DNA from: Conus ventricosus
Taxonomy: Eukaryota; Mollusca; Gastropoda; Neogastropoda; Conidae
Length of the DNA: 64,000 bases
NCBI GenBank assembly: GCA_018398815.1
Contig: CM031607.1
Coordinates: 92,863,326-92,927,325 of the forward strand
Direction: 5' to 3'
The first letter of the stretch is position 1. Each line of letters begins with the position of its first letter. The notes beneath the pieces were generated by a model. That model was not told where the DNA came from. It was given only the letters and a program-made list of their open reading frames with translations, and made no database searches. This document shows positions 10,686 to 20,104 of the stretch, one piece after another. The translations under genes were made by a program, and so were the position numbers.

Positions 10686-10939
10686 ATGATGGAGTCAATA
10701 AATAAAGACATGGAGTCTATAAAAGACATTTCCATAGACCAGAATTGTAATCAATGCGGTTGCTTACGATGTAAGAACTTCATTAAGATCTATGCTGACC
10801 GATCTCGCGCCAAGGACGCTGAGCAAGACATCCTCAACGATGACGCGTTTTTTGAGGCGTGTGTGTACTATATAGACATCTACTATTTAAGACAAAAACA
10901 TAGATTGTATTGTTTTTTTTTTCTGATAATTATAAGATA
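10686..10939 (+). CDS. Small cysteine-containing protein at the end of Polinton A
   Basis: An 84-residue open frame with a second ATG 8 codons in. The sequence has CNQCGCLRCKNF, a tight four-cysteine cluster that could bind zinc, then acidic helical sequence (RAKDAEQDILNDDAFFEA), and a hydrophobic, Phe/Ile-rich end made by a T-rich run. I do not recognise it. It is the last gene before the AAGAACTT repeat tract. Confidence 0.4.
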
Positions 10940-11190
10940 ACTTGAATAAGAACTTGGTTGTACTTAGAGGATGACTTAGTTATGATCTTAGGCTGACTTG
11001 AGTAAGAACTTAGAAGTTACTTGGGGATGACTTGAGTAAGAACTTAGAAGTGACTTGAGGATAACTTGAGGATGACTTGAGTACGAACTCAGAAGTGACT
11101 TGAGGATGACTTGAGGACGACTTGAGGACGACTTGAGTAAGAACTTAGAAGTGACTTGGGGTGACTTGAGTTAAGAACATAGAAGTGACT
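10940..11190. repeat. Short-period ACTTGAG/AAGAACTT repeat tract, end of Polinton A
   Basis: Degenerate tandem repeats built from ACTTGAGTAAGAACTTAGAAGTG and ACTTGAGGATG. The near-palindromes AAGAACTT and AAGTTACTT occur many times. Copy B carries AAGTACTT/AAGTTAACTT-like repeats at the equivalent place (53,930-54,130). A control or replication region is possible, but it may be only a minisatellite. Confidence 0.6.
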
Positions 11191-11249
11191 TGAGTGTGTG
11201 CATGCGTGGGGTGGGGGTGGGCGGGGTGGGGTGGGGTGGGGGGTGTGCA

Positions 11250-11289
<40 letters not shown>

Positions 11290-11500
11290 GGTGCACGCAC
11301 CTTGATTATTTATAAGAAACGGATGTTCAGAATATGATATAGTTATTATCAGTAAAACAACAAAACAACAACAATGACAGCAGCGACAACAACAACAATA
11401 ACAGCATATATACAAGCACGATCGCACGCACACACGCACGCACACAAACACACACACACACACACACACGACAGATGGTCGGGGGGGGGAGAGATCATGC
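11191..11500. repeat. G-rich and (TG)n/(CA)n microsatellites
   Basis: A GGGGTGG-rich stretch (about 11,205-11,245), a (TG)n run (about 11,249-11,287) and a (CA)n run (about 11,430-11,470) flanking a short unique segment. The open frames here are artefacts of the repeats. Confidence 0.9.
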
Positions 11501-11644
11501 TCCCTTCACACCGCCGCTACCCCCCGCTTTGCTAAACAAGACTGTTACAAACTATGTAATGCAGGTTGGTTTTACCTCGTTAATGAGCATTCCCAGTGGA
11601 ATCAAGTCTACTGAGTATGTGTTAGAGGGCTAAATAAAGATTGG

Positions 11645-11784
11645 TGACCTTTGACCGCTCCTACTGGAGCGCTGGCTTGACAGAGAACCAGTTCCTTCTG
11701 ACGTAGAACTCCTAAAATAATCCCTTCATCGATCGGCTGCAGATGACCTTTGACCACTCCTACTGGAGCGCTGGCTTGACAGAG
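11645..11784. repeat. Two direct copies of a 41-bp segment, 99 bp apart
   Basis: The segment beginning TGACCTTTGACC and ending GGCTTGACAGAG occurs at 11,645-11,685 and again at 11,744-11,784 with one visible difference. No gene is recognisable across it. Confidence 0.75.
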
Positions 11785-11893
11785 TGCCAAGTTCCCTCTC
11801 ACTGTTTGACTGACTGGCACCTTTGGCTGCTCTAACAGAGGTGTTGGCGCTTTATTGATTTCTTCCCTTACGGCCGAATGTTCATGAATGAGG

Positions 11894-12643
11894 TTATTGA
11901 GAAAATTGCGTTTCGGCCTGCATTGGTTCTTGTATGGGAGTTGACCAATATTTTCTGATATCCTCGCTGCTTGAGAACATTGTTTTTAAATCCTTCCTCA
12001 TGGAGTAGACCTCCAAGAAAGAAAGACCAACTGTTGAAAACCTTTTAACATAGGGGCCCAGCAAGCGAGCAATATCCCTCAGTTTGCGGGAATATGAAGG
12101 AGATATCCCCACATTACTCTCCAACCACTCGCCCCATTTTTGGTGTGCGCTCCACTTTCTTTCTTTTGAACAAACGCTTTGAAAGTATTTTCCAAAAGCC
12201 AACCATATTGCAGGTTAAAGCACATGGTTGTCGCTTCCTGCCTTTGAAGCTGTTTGTACCCTTGCTTCAGTTTGTCAATAGCAACATCTAAAGACGTTAT
12301 GTCCTCTGCACCAAACACAAAAACTTCTTTTCTAACTGTCTTGCTCACATCCACCTCTTTTGATTTCAAGTAATTGTGAAGTTCTTGTGGCGTCACACTT
12401 TTACGTTTCTTTACCTGTTCCCCATACAAAGATTCAAGTTTTCTTTTTGGTGCACGGGGAAAGAAGGTAGTTTTTTACTTTCAGATGGACCTTCACTTTT
12501 AATTTTTTCAAAATGTCAGCTTTATTGTTGAGAAAAGAGATGTATCCATCAAGAAGAGAAAGTTGATCTTCAGTCCATCTACTTTGCCGCTCCATATCCT
12601 CGGGAAGAATTAAACTACTAGTTTGCTTTGAGAAATCTAACAA
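11894..12643 (-). pseudogene. Frameshifted protein with DUF3102-like domain
   Basis: Read from 12,643: an N-terminal part with RWTEDQLSLLDGYISFLNN; after a shift near 12,430, a helical part (SLDVAIDKLKQGYKQLQRQE); then QYGWLLENTFKAF. After a shift near 12,150 comes HQKWGEWLESNVGISPSYSR, LRDIARLLGPYVKRF and LSFLEVYSMRKDL. The pattern of a long helix, a WGEWLE motif and a following helix-turn-helix-like segment resembles the DUF3102 family of phage and bacterial proteins. I have the impression that similar frames occur in repetitive sequence of marine invertebrates; its role is unknown. No flanking terminal repeat was found. Confidence 0.4.
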
Positions 12644-13334
12644 TCTTGATGAACAGTTTGTGAATCAAGAAGCTCTCTCTAAGATGCTATCTTGCGACAT
12701 GTATCCTGTTTTGATTGAAATAAAAATCAACCAGCACAAGCAAAAGCTTTTACAGGTAAAAAACTTTTCTCACTGAAAAACCACGCAGACCAGCACAGCA
12801 CACCTCCAAATGAAAAATGACAAGATAGCACAGGTAGAGGAAGCTTGGTTGCTAACACGTGATTTAAGCCCGACAGTTCATTTGATAAGAGATTAGAGAA
12901 CTAATAAATGCCAAGCCTGGTCAGGTGCGTGCGGCAAGCCCGGCTATTATCTCCTCCCTTTGCAAGTTCTTACTGTCAGCACCAGCAATTAGGGGTGTTG
13001 CCCCCGTCATTTACCTTTCTCATATTACTCATGCCGAGAACACACCGTCAGTAAACAAGAAGACTTTAGAGAACAGTTAAAGACTGTAGTTTTATTTCAC
13101 ATGAAAGACAGAGACGCATTTGATGAATGTATGCGCGAAAATGATGTTATTGAAAATGATCAGGAAAACACAGGATTAAGCAAAAACTGAAATCTGAAAA
13201 GTTTAGTAAATTAGTATTGAAAACGGATAACCCTACACAGTATGTATGTTTGTAGATAATCGTTATTTTTTTGGTTATTGAAAGAGAATGTGTGATGGAT
13301 TATCATTTAATTCATTGTTGAAGTCTTACTTGTC
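12644..13334. other. No recognisable gene
   Basis: AT-leaning sequence. A short plus-strand frame near 13,035-13,190 (REQLKTVVLFHMKDRDAFDE, then an Asn/Glu-rich end) shows some coding flavour but matches nothing I know. Confidence 0.5.
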
Positions 13335-13420
13335 AGAGAACAGTAAAATGTTTATTCTAGCTCAACCGCCCGAAACTGGTTGAGGGCGGTTGAGCTAGAA
13401 TGAACATTTTACTGTTCTCT
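13335..13420. repeat. Near-perfect hairpin with 37-bp arms and 12-base loop
   Basis: The left arm (13,335-13,371) and right arm (13,384-13,420) are reverse complements with a single mismatch, which would be a G:U pair in RNA. The loop is GAAACTGGTTGA. The arms begin AGAGAACAGTAAAATG, resembling the AGAGAATGTAAATATG outer end of the Polinton B TIR. It could be a MITE remnant, a TIR-TIR junction or a small-RNA hairpin; the sequence alone cannot decide. Confidence 0.95.
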
Positions 13421-15961
13421 ATCCTAATTATTATTAAAGATTTGCATGTGAATTAATGATTGTTAGATACAATAGTAGCATCAGTTAGACTACTTAGTAT
13501 AGTTTTTCACAATTGAAATAAAAGAGAGAAATAGCAGATGATAATAAAAGATGTTTCAGATACTTAGGAATTGTGCCTCAGAAGTCTACTCTTGGTGTAT
13601 ATATATGTACATGGTCTTGTTTTAGTCGACGGGGTGCGCCAGTATTCAAAATGTTTTCCTCAGCATTGTGGTGTCAGTAGGCAATGTTTAAGGTAATGTA
13701 TAGCAACACTCGGAAATCCTTGTCGAGCTTACGTAATTGGAAATGGTCTTAGCGCTTGATAATTTCTGGTAACGTTTGCGGGATTATGATTGTGCCTGCT
13801 AGGAAATTAGGATACCCGGGTTCAATTCTATTATTTTGTTTTGCTTGAGATGTGTTTGATGATTCTATTAAGCATGTTATTATGTAATAGGCCCTGAACC
13901 GTGACTGGTACTGGTAGTCACTAACGGTCGGTTGTTCGTTAGAGTAAATATGGTTTACGATCTTACTGAATCATTGTGTCCTGGAGACTTCAATGGGGAC
14001 TGAAGTCGTGGGAATATAATTCGGATGGTATAACCACTGTTTTGAGGGAACGGTTACAATTATGTTCGCAGCCATTGATGGAAATGGAAAGTCAATGGAG
14101 TCGTTTTAAATTTGTGATGCAAAGTTTCTAGTGAGAGAGGATTTTGATGTCAAGGTGGCTGACTGTATAAGTCAAGGTTTAAAATTCCAATCAGCTGTCA
14201 CACTTTGGGTTGTGACATGTACATCTCAGGACTATATTAATGAGTCAACATGAAATGCTAAAAGGAAAACATGAAAACACTCAGAACCGTTTACTTAAGT
14301 GAAGCAGCAAATAACTTTATTCTTCTGTGGTAGTAAGACATTTCCTTTTTTCACAGGTTCCGGTGAATTTCCTTACCTTCCCCTGCACAGCAAATCCGTG
14401 AGGGTCGGCCTCTCGGGTTGGGTGGTCATCTTACCTCCACTTCCACTGTCATCCCTGCCCATTCCTCTGCCTGGAGTGGGATGCACCTGGATCCGGCAGG
14501 GTGTGTTCTGGACTGGACGCCGACTCCGTCTTCTGCAGTCCAGGTGGTTGCAGTTCCAACTTCGGTTCCACCCTTTCCTCGGGGTGGGCAAACACCTCGA
14601 GGGCTCACTGCGGTATATCATCTGCGTGTGACTTGTGAGTGGTGTAGTTGGTGCCTAGTAGGTAGAGTACCGGACTCTTTGATTCTTCACTACTTTGTTC
14701 CACCTGCTTCGTCTCAAACGCTTCAGTGCAGGTCTTGTGGGTTTCATTTTTTTGGTGGTACATTGATGTGAGGGCGTGGTGAATCAGAGACAGACTTTTA
14801 CGTGGTGATATTGGAAAACACTGAATTGCAGTGGGTTTTTTTGTTGTTGAGGTTTTTCTTTGTGTGTGCATGTGTTGAGTGTCCGTCAGGGACTTTGAAT
14901 GAGATATTTAAAGTGCAGGATTGGGTTTCGGGTCACATGAACAATTTAAGTGCTTTAAATGATATTTTGGGGATCGAGTTTGGGTGTAGGAATAGCCTGA
15001 CACCAGTAGCGAAAAATTAGTATAAGGAATACAGCTTGGGAGAAGGAGGGTGTACGCTGAAGCATCACGTGGGCATCTCGGGTTCGGTGGAATATCAACC
15101 TTGTTTGATATTTCAGCCCGGGATTACCAGGTGATGTAGTTCTTCACCCTTGTTCCTTCTGGTATTGGCCTTCAGTGGGCTGAGGTGTGTGTGTGTGTGT
15201 GTGCCTCATGAGGGAAGGGTCATTACATATGAATGCGCATCACATGCGTGCACAGGACTGCATAAGGGGCCATGTGGTGATGGTCGCGCATTGGTGTTAT
15301 TAGTATAGTTGGATTCTTTTTTGCTTTGTTTTGTTTTTTTGTTGCGTGTGGGGAAAACTGCGTGTGTGAGCTGGGTGTAAATATCTTGGTGTTTCCATGT
15401 GCTATTCTGTTGGTGAGACTGCGCGTGTGAATGCAAATAAAGCTTTCTGTTTGTGCACCATATTTCCTTTTGTCTTTGTGTTTGTTGTGTGGCGTTCGTA
15501 GTCTTAGGTAAAAGGGGGAGGGGTGGTTATAAAGGGGGGTATATTCATACATATATCCCTGTCTACTGTCTTATACAGTGACAAGTGTTATAATTAATTC
15601 AGTCCACATATGCTAACTGAAGTTATCTACTACAAACTATCTGAAAAACCAGTGGTATTAATAAATCGTCTTCACTGAGTTTAACAAATATTTGCATAAA
15701 GTTATCCTGTTAAAACGTAAGGTATACATGAAAACAATGTATAGTCTGATGACTTAGAAACTAATTATGTTTGCTTTTCTGCAGGGGCAATTAGTAATAG
15801 TTGACATTGGGGTCTCCAACTGAGTGGCAAACATAGTTGTTGAGTCTTACACACTGAAAATGACTGTTTTTAATCTTATGGCTTACGATGGGTCTGTGGA
15901 GTTTGGGGGCTTGATCTCTCCTTTTGCAAGGTTAAGCTGACCATCATATTGCTAATGTCTG
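13421..15961. other. No recognisable gene; short TG microsatellite
   Basis: Mostly unique-looking non-coding sequence. Open frames at 14,299-14,871 overlap on both strands without any domain I know. A short (TG)n run lies near 15,187-15,203. A polypyrimidine tract with CTGCAG at about 15,773-15,785 looks like a splice acceptor, but no clear coding sequence follows it. Confidence 0.5.
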
Positions 15962-16214
15962 TCTGACTGACAGATTGCCAGAGAAATATGGAAACCCACG
16001 GGATTTACTATGGAAGAGGGGTTTAATCATCAGAAAGGAGACAGAGACTTCTCAACATGCACAACGTGACATTAAACAGTTTAAATCAAAGGTGACAATT
16101 TCTGATATCCTGGAGATCTTCAGCTTTGATGCTGATGTGTCAGGTTACGTGGCACGCCACATGCGTGGCGTGAGTGAGCTCAAGATCTGCGTAAAGGAGT
16201 GTCATGAGCGCTAG
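15962..16214 (+). other. Possible orphan exon or gene fragment
   Basis: An open frame begins MPEKYGNPRDLLWKRGLIIR and runs 79 codons to a TAG at 16,212. Its composition is charged and non-repetitive (VTISDILEIFSFDADVSGYV), unlike the simple-repeat frames nearby. Just upstream, GACTGACAG could be an acceptor. I do not recognise the sequence. Confidence 0.2.
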
Positions 16215-16388
16215 TGACCTTTGAAGTGGTGTGGAAGTTCTCTACACTGTTGTCGTCAGATACGTTGCATCAACTTGTCAGCTTGCAGCAAGACTAGCTA
16301 GAAGGATCAAGGAAAGGGGGTGAGAGGAAGGGGGGAAAGGGGTGAAGCAGGCACAAAAATGACGTAAAACTGATGACGCTAAAGGATG

Positions 16389-16395
16389 TGCGTGC

Positions 16396-16446
<51 letters not shown>

Positions 16447-16518
16447 TGTGTGTGTGTGTGTGGTGTTGTGTGTGTGTTGTGGTGTGTGTGGTGTGTGTGT
16501 GTGTGTGGTGTGTGTGTG

Positions 16519-16567
<49 letters not shown>

Positions 16568-16573
16568 CGGTCA
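16389..16573. repeat. Compound (CG)n/(TG)n/(GA)n/(CAGA)n microsatellite
   Basis: Successive pure runs: CG, TG with interruptions, GA, then GACA. Frames through it on both strands are spurious. Confidence 0.95.
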
Positions 16574-16820
16574 CTGGCTGCGGACTCCTGAGACACCAAT
16601 GGAGCAGTGGAATGAGTCACTGTGCTTTTATTTGCTTCTTGCTGGCTTGTTTCGAGGGACTGGGGAAGGCTGGACCCTTTGGCTGGATGACAGGTTTAGG
16701 CAAAAGGGGGCAGGAATTGACACACCATTTGATGTCTCCTGTGATCCCTGACCCATAGTCACCCAATGTGTCGTGGTTATGAACCCTGCATTGCTGTTTA
16801 TGGGTGGCGTGGGACCCAGT

Positions 16821-17241
16821 TCCAATGCTCAGGCATAGTGTGGGGCTGAGACCACAAGTTGTACGCTGTCAATGCTCCGGCTTAGTGTGGGACTGAGACC
16901 ACAAGTTGTATGCAGTCAATGCTCCGGCATAGTGTGGGGATGAGATCACAAGTTGTACGCAGTCAATGCTCAGGCATAGTGTGGGGCTGAGACCACAAGT
17001 TGTACGCAGTCAATGCTCAGGCATAGTGTGGGGCTGAGACCACAAGCTGTATGCAGTCAATGCTCAGGCATAGTGTGGGGCTGAGACCACAAGTTGTATG
17101 CAGTCAATACTCAGGCATAGTGTGGGCTGAGACCACAAGTTGTATGCAGTCAATACTCAGGCATAGTGTGGGCTGAGACCACAAGTTGTATGCAGTCAAT
17201 ACTCGGGCATAGTGTGGGGCTGAGACCACAAGTTGTACGCA
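16821..17241. repeat. 47-bp satellite, about nine copies
   Basis: Head-to-tail units each containing GGCATAGTGTGGG, GAGACCACAAGTTGTA and GCAGTCAATGCTC. Unit starts near 16,821, 16,869, 16,916, 16,963, 17,010 and 17,057 give a 47-base period; the last three units are 46-47 bases. Divergence between units is low. Confidence 0.92.
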
Positions 17242-17552
17242 GTTCCTATTGGTCAGGCAGTGGGTGAACGTTTTGCTTGAAAGATTTTCCCTTCCACGGA
17301 GTATGGGGGTGTGAGTGGTGATGAGCATAGCACAGCCTCTTGTGGCGCTTTACTAAAGTATTCTCCCCTCCACGGATGAAGTGTGGTTAGATGGCATGAC
17401 AACTGTTCAAGAATGCTTTATGTATCACATTGTAGGTGTAGCCTGATTTGTGGATCTTCGAAATAAGGCTGTTTGTTGATCAAATGAGCACGGGAACAAT
17501 ACAGTGTGGTACAGACAGGACATGATTAAATGTCACTCAGTGAAGGTCATGT

Positions 17553-17745
17553 TTGTATTGCTGTCTCATGTTCTGTACAACATCAATGGCACTACCCCCA
17601 CACCGCTCATACCGGTTCCCCGTCCACAGCCAGACCCTGATCTGTCCCACCACAGCTTCAGCACCAGTAATCCACAGGGAGCAGACAGTGTCAAGTCATT
17701 ACAAGGCAGCTCATCAGAGGAGACAATGCGCTGATGCCGAGTCAG
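17553..17745. repeat. Dispersed repeat shared in inverse with 43,505-43,690
   Basis: This segment (ACACCGCTCAT..., CCACAGGGAGCAGACAGTG, GAGGAGACAATGC) matches the reverse complement of the 3' half of the composite SINE left of Polinton B, with moderate divergence. It therefore belongs to a dispersed family rather than to a gene. Confidence 0.7.
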
Positions 17746-17810
17746 TTTGCGTGTGTTCAGTAAGATCATTATTGACATACCAATTTATAGTTGCAATACT
17801 TTCCTTGTAG

Positions 17811-19882
17811 TTATTTTCCAGCATGCTGACGTGATAGGACAGTCAACAGATATTGGTGCCGTTCTTTCCTCTTATGCTCCATAAAGGTACTGGTCAGGTA
17901 GAGACAGGGATTGAGAGCAGCATGCAAAGGTGGCACTAACGTCATTACCCCAACGTTGACCTCTGACGAGACAGGTACGTCTGTAATGACCAAAATCCCC
18001 GAAGAGCGACCAACACACAGCAGACTATGCTAAAGACAGCAACGGTGCAAAGTCGCTGGGAAATGATCAGCTGGTTTGCCTTTGGGTTGGTCATACTTCG
18101 TAACACAGTGTGAGATTTGGAATACCAGTTGACATATAACTGCCCACCACTTGTCATAGACATTGTGACAACATTTAATATATTAAAAATTCCAAATGTA
18201 AAAGAAAATCCAGCATGATTTACTTCTGCTGGTGGCAATGGAATGCAGAGTCCATTGTGGCTGTAGTCTGCCACTGTGAGAACACTGGGAGAAGAGGACA
18301 CGTGGCCACAGCTATACCTACCATCCAGGCTGTCATGTTTGATTATGTTGACCAGTTTAAACGACAGTGGAGGATTATTGCACGGAAATTCCAGTGAACC
18401 ATCACTGCATAAAGAGTACTCACACAAATTATGCAAATAGATGATTCAAAAGACATAAAGAAGATAAATTCTGTCATACTCGGCATTCTTGCTTTGTGAC
18501 CATATTGCTTCATGCCAAAGATATATCCCCTTAAATTGTGCGTCTTTTCCAATGAGAGAAATAATATATGCTATGCCCTAAGTTACACATGCTCAAATGA
18601 ACTATGCATGCAAAGAAACCATGTGACAGAGTTTCTTTTTCATATAATGCATGTAACAGATAACCGAGGAATTTCCCAAACAGCCACTACAGCCACTAGA
18701 ATATAGACCACCCTAAATATGTTTGCTGCCCAGCAAATCTTCACACGATTGACACATCTTCTGCAGGAGAGTTGCACCAGCTGGTTGAAATCCTTTGGAA
18801 GGAGTGCAGGGCAGCATAGGACGAAACTGTCAGCTATTACTGACTGGAGTGATGAAAGTTTGTTAAACAGGTGCGAGGAAACACGTCAATGGACACATGG
18901 AAATATCTATGGACCGCAATGAAGGCATGACATGGAAGCCTTCTCCCAGCACACCTGTCATTGACTGTGTGAGAGATTTAATTCTTCCAGATCACAAGCT
19001 TTCTAAAAGAGTCTGAGTTTGAACTGTGAAATATGCACATAAGAGAGGTCGAGTCCCATTAGCTTGGTAATTGATACGATAGCCGAAAGACTGGCCTCAA
19101 TGTCTATCGGATTTCCACGTAAGATCAAAGCACGTAAATTTGCTACTTCTTTAAAACTCTCAGAATCCAATATCTGATCTTATTGTATTTCAGATCCAGG
19201 CTCTGAAGGTTGGGCAAACGTAGCAATTTAATTGCATCTAAGAAACACTGGGCCAAACTGAGATAAATGAGTTGTGTATTATTCTGTACACTTTCCAGAG
19301 TCATGTTGGTTTTATCAGCATTCAACAGACGAAGCTGCAGATGTTGATCAGTTGAGAACGGCTGGCTGCAGTAAAAAGCCTTCCCATAACAGACACATCC
19401 ATCTGGGCACGTGAATCCACACATCAATTCATCGTCATTTTCAGGACACTGTCCGAGTTTCCCATCACACATGTGATCAGCATGAACACATATCTTAGAT
19501 CTGAGGCAGCGGTAGAAACCAGGACAGATGTAATTAGGGCAGTCTTTTTCATCTTCCCGGTTTGGACAGTCAAAGATATTGTTCCCACCGCAAATAGACA
19601 GGCAAGCAGTAATATGATAACAGCGGACATTCAAAATGAGTTGAAGGACACTGTGGATCACGTTCATTCAGTTTCACTACTGTCAGAAGACCTTGCTCAT
19701 TCATCAGAACAATGGCAGGGGAGGCAGTGTCTGGTTAACGATATGCACTTCACTTTTTGTTTGACTAAAACAGTTCTCTTCATCTTTGCCAGATGCACAG
19801 TGTACTGACTTGTCACACTGTTGCTCCTTTGGTATGCACTGAAATGCACAATGCATGACATCTACAGCATCTGTTTCTACTG
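17811..19882 (-). pseudogene. GRL101-like receptor: LDLa repeats, LRRs and 7TM (frameshifted)
   Basis: A G-protein-coupled receptor of the plasma membrane. A possible acceptor at 19,883-19,884 opens an LDLa repeat (FQCIPKEQQCDKSVHCASGK, then DEENC). It is followed by LMNEQGLLTVVKLNERDPQC, two more LDLa repeats (DCPNREDEKDC; YICPGFYRC...CDGKLGQCPENDDE), an LRR N-cap (CPDGCVCYGKAFYC), and LRRs (SLDLKYNKI; LRALILRGNPI; then LDLSYVHI). The pre-TM segment has FVLCCPALLPKDFNQL and CEDLLG. TM segments include FTEFIFFMSF near 18,450, the NGLCIPLPP loop, a TM5 (FTFGIFNILNVVTM), and TM7 with SSEVNVGVMTLV and LNPCLYL (an NPxxY variant). The closest known relative in memory is Lymnaea GRL101. At least five shifts break the frame, one beside a GGGG run; it is a pseudogene or a draft-quality gene. 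Stop at 17,811. Confidence 0.82.
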
Positions 19883-20071
19883 CTGTAAAAGCTTGTAAAC
19901 GCACTGTTGATCACAGACTCTGCCCATGAAAAACTCAAACAGTCCAAAGACCACCGAGTGGTCAGATGGCTATAACAAAGCAACAACAACAACAACAATA
20001 ACAATGACAATAACGACAGCAACAACAAGAAAATTTCTGAGCATGATGATTTGTGAAAGGTGACATACATA

Positions 20072-20102
<31 letters not shown>

Positions 20103-20104
20103 AC

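Larger units (their letters stand above)
1..11190. mobile_element. Polinton/Maverick copy A (left end outside window, right end not found)
   Basis: A block of virus-like genes in the order structural protein (+), coiled-coil/membrane protein (-), major capsid protein (+), glycine-rich membrane protein (+), PolB (+), small helical protein (-), integrase (-), two small membrane proteins (-), and three small genes (+). It ends in an AAGAACTT/ACTTGAG repeat tract. The presence of PolB, an rve integrase and a double-jelly-roll capsid identifies a Polinton. The window opens inside its first gene. No sequence matching the terminal inverted repeat of copy B (43,820) was seen downstream of 10,940, so the right end is lost or belongs to a different TIR family. 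Most genes carry one or more frameshifts. Confidence 0.9.

Noticed and set aside
10940..11500. Right TIR of Polinton A
   Set aside because: Searched for the AGAGAATGTAAATATG motif and the CACGTCCATCTCATGTCAGT core of copy B; neither is present.
13335..13420. Transcription terminator
   Set aside because: The hairpin is too long, no T-run follows and no gene ends beside it; bacterial-type terminators are not expected here.
14299..14871. Overlapping ORFs on both strands at 14.3-14.9 kb
   Set aside because: No domain, no conservation evidence and mutually exclusive frames; not enough to call a gene.
16278..16758. Long overlapping frames on both strands rich in Cys/Val or His/Thr
   Set aside because: Translations of (TG)n/(CA)n/(GA)n repeats; no non-repetitive coding sequence.
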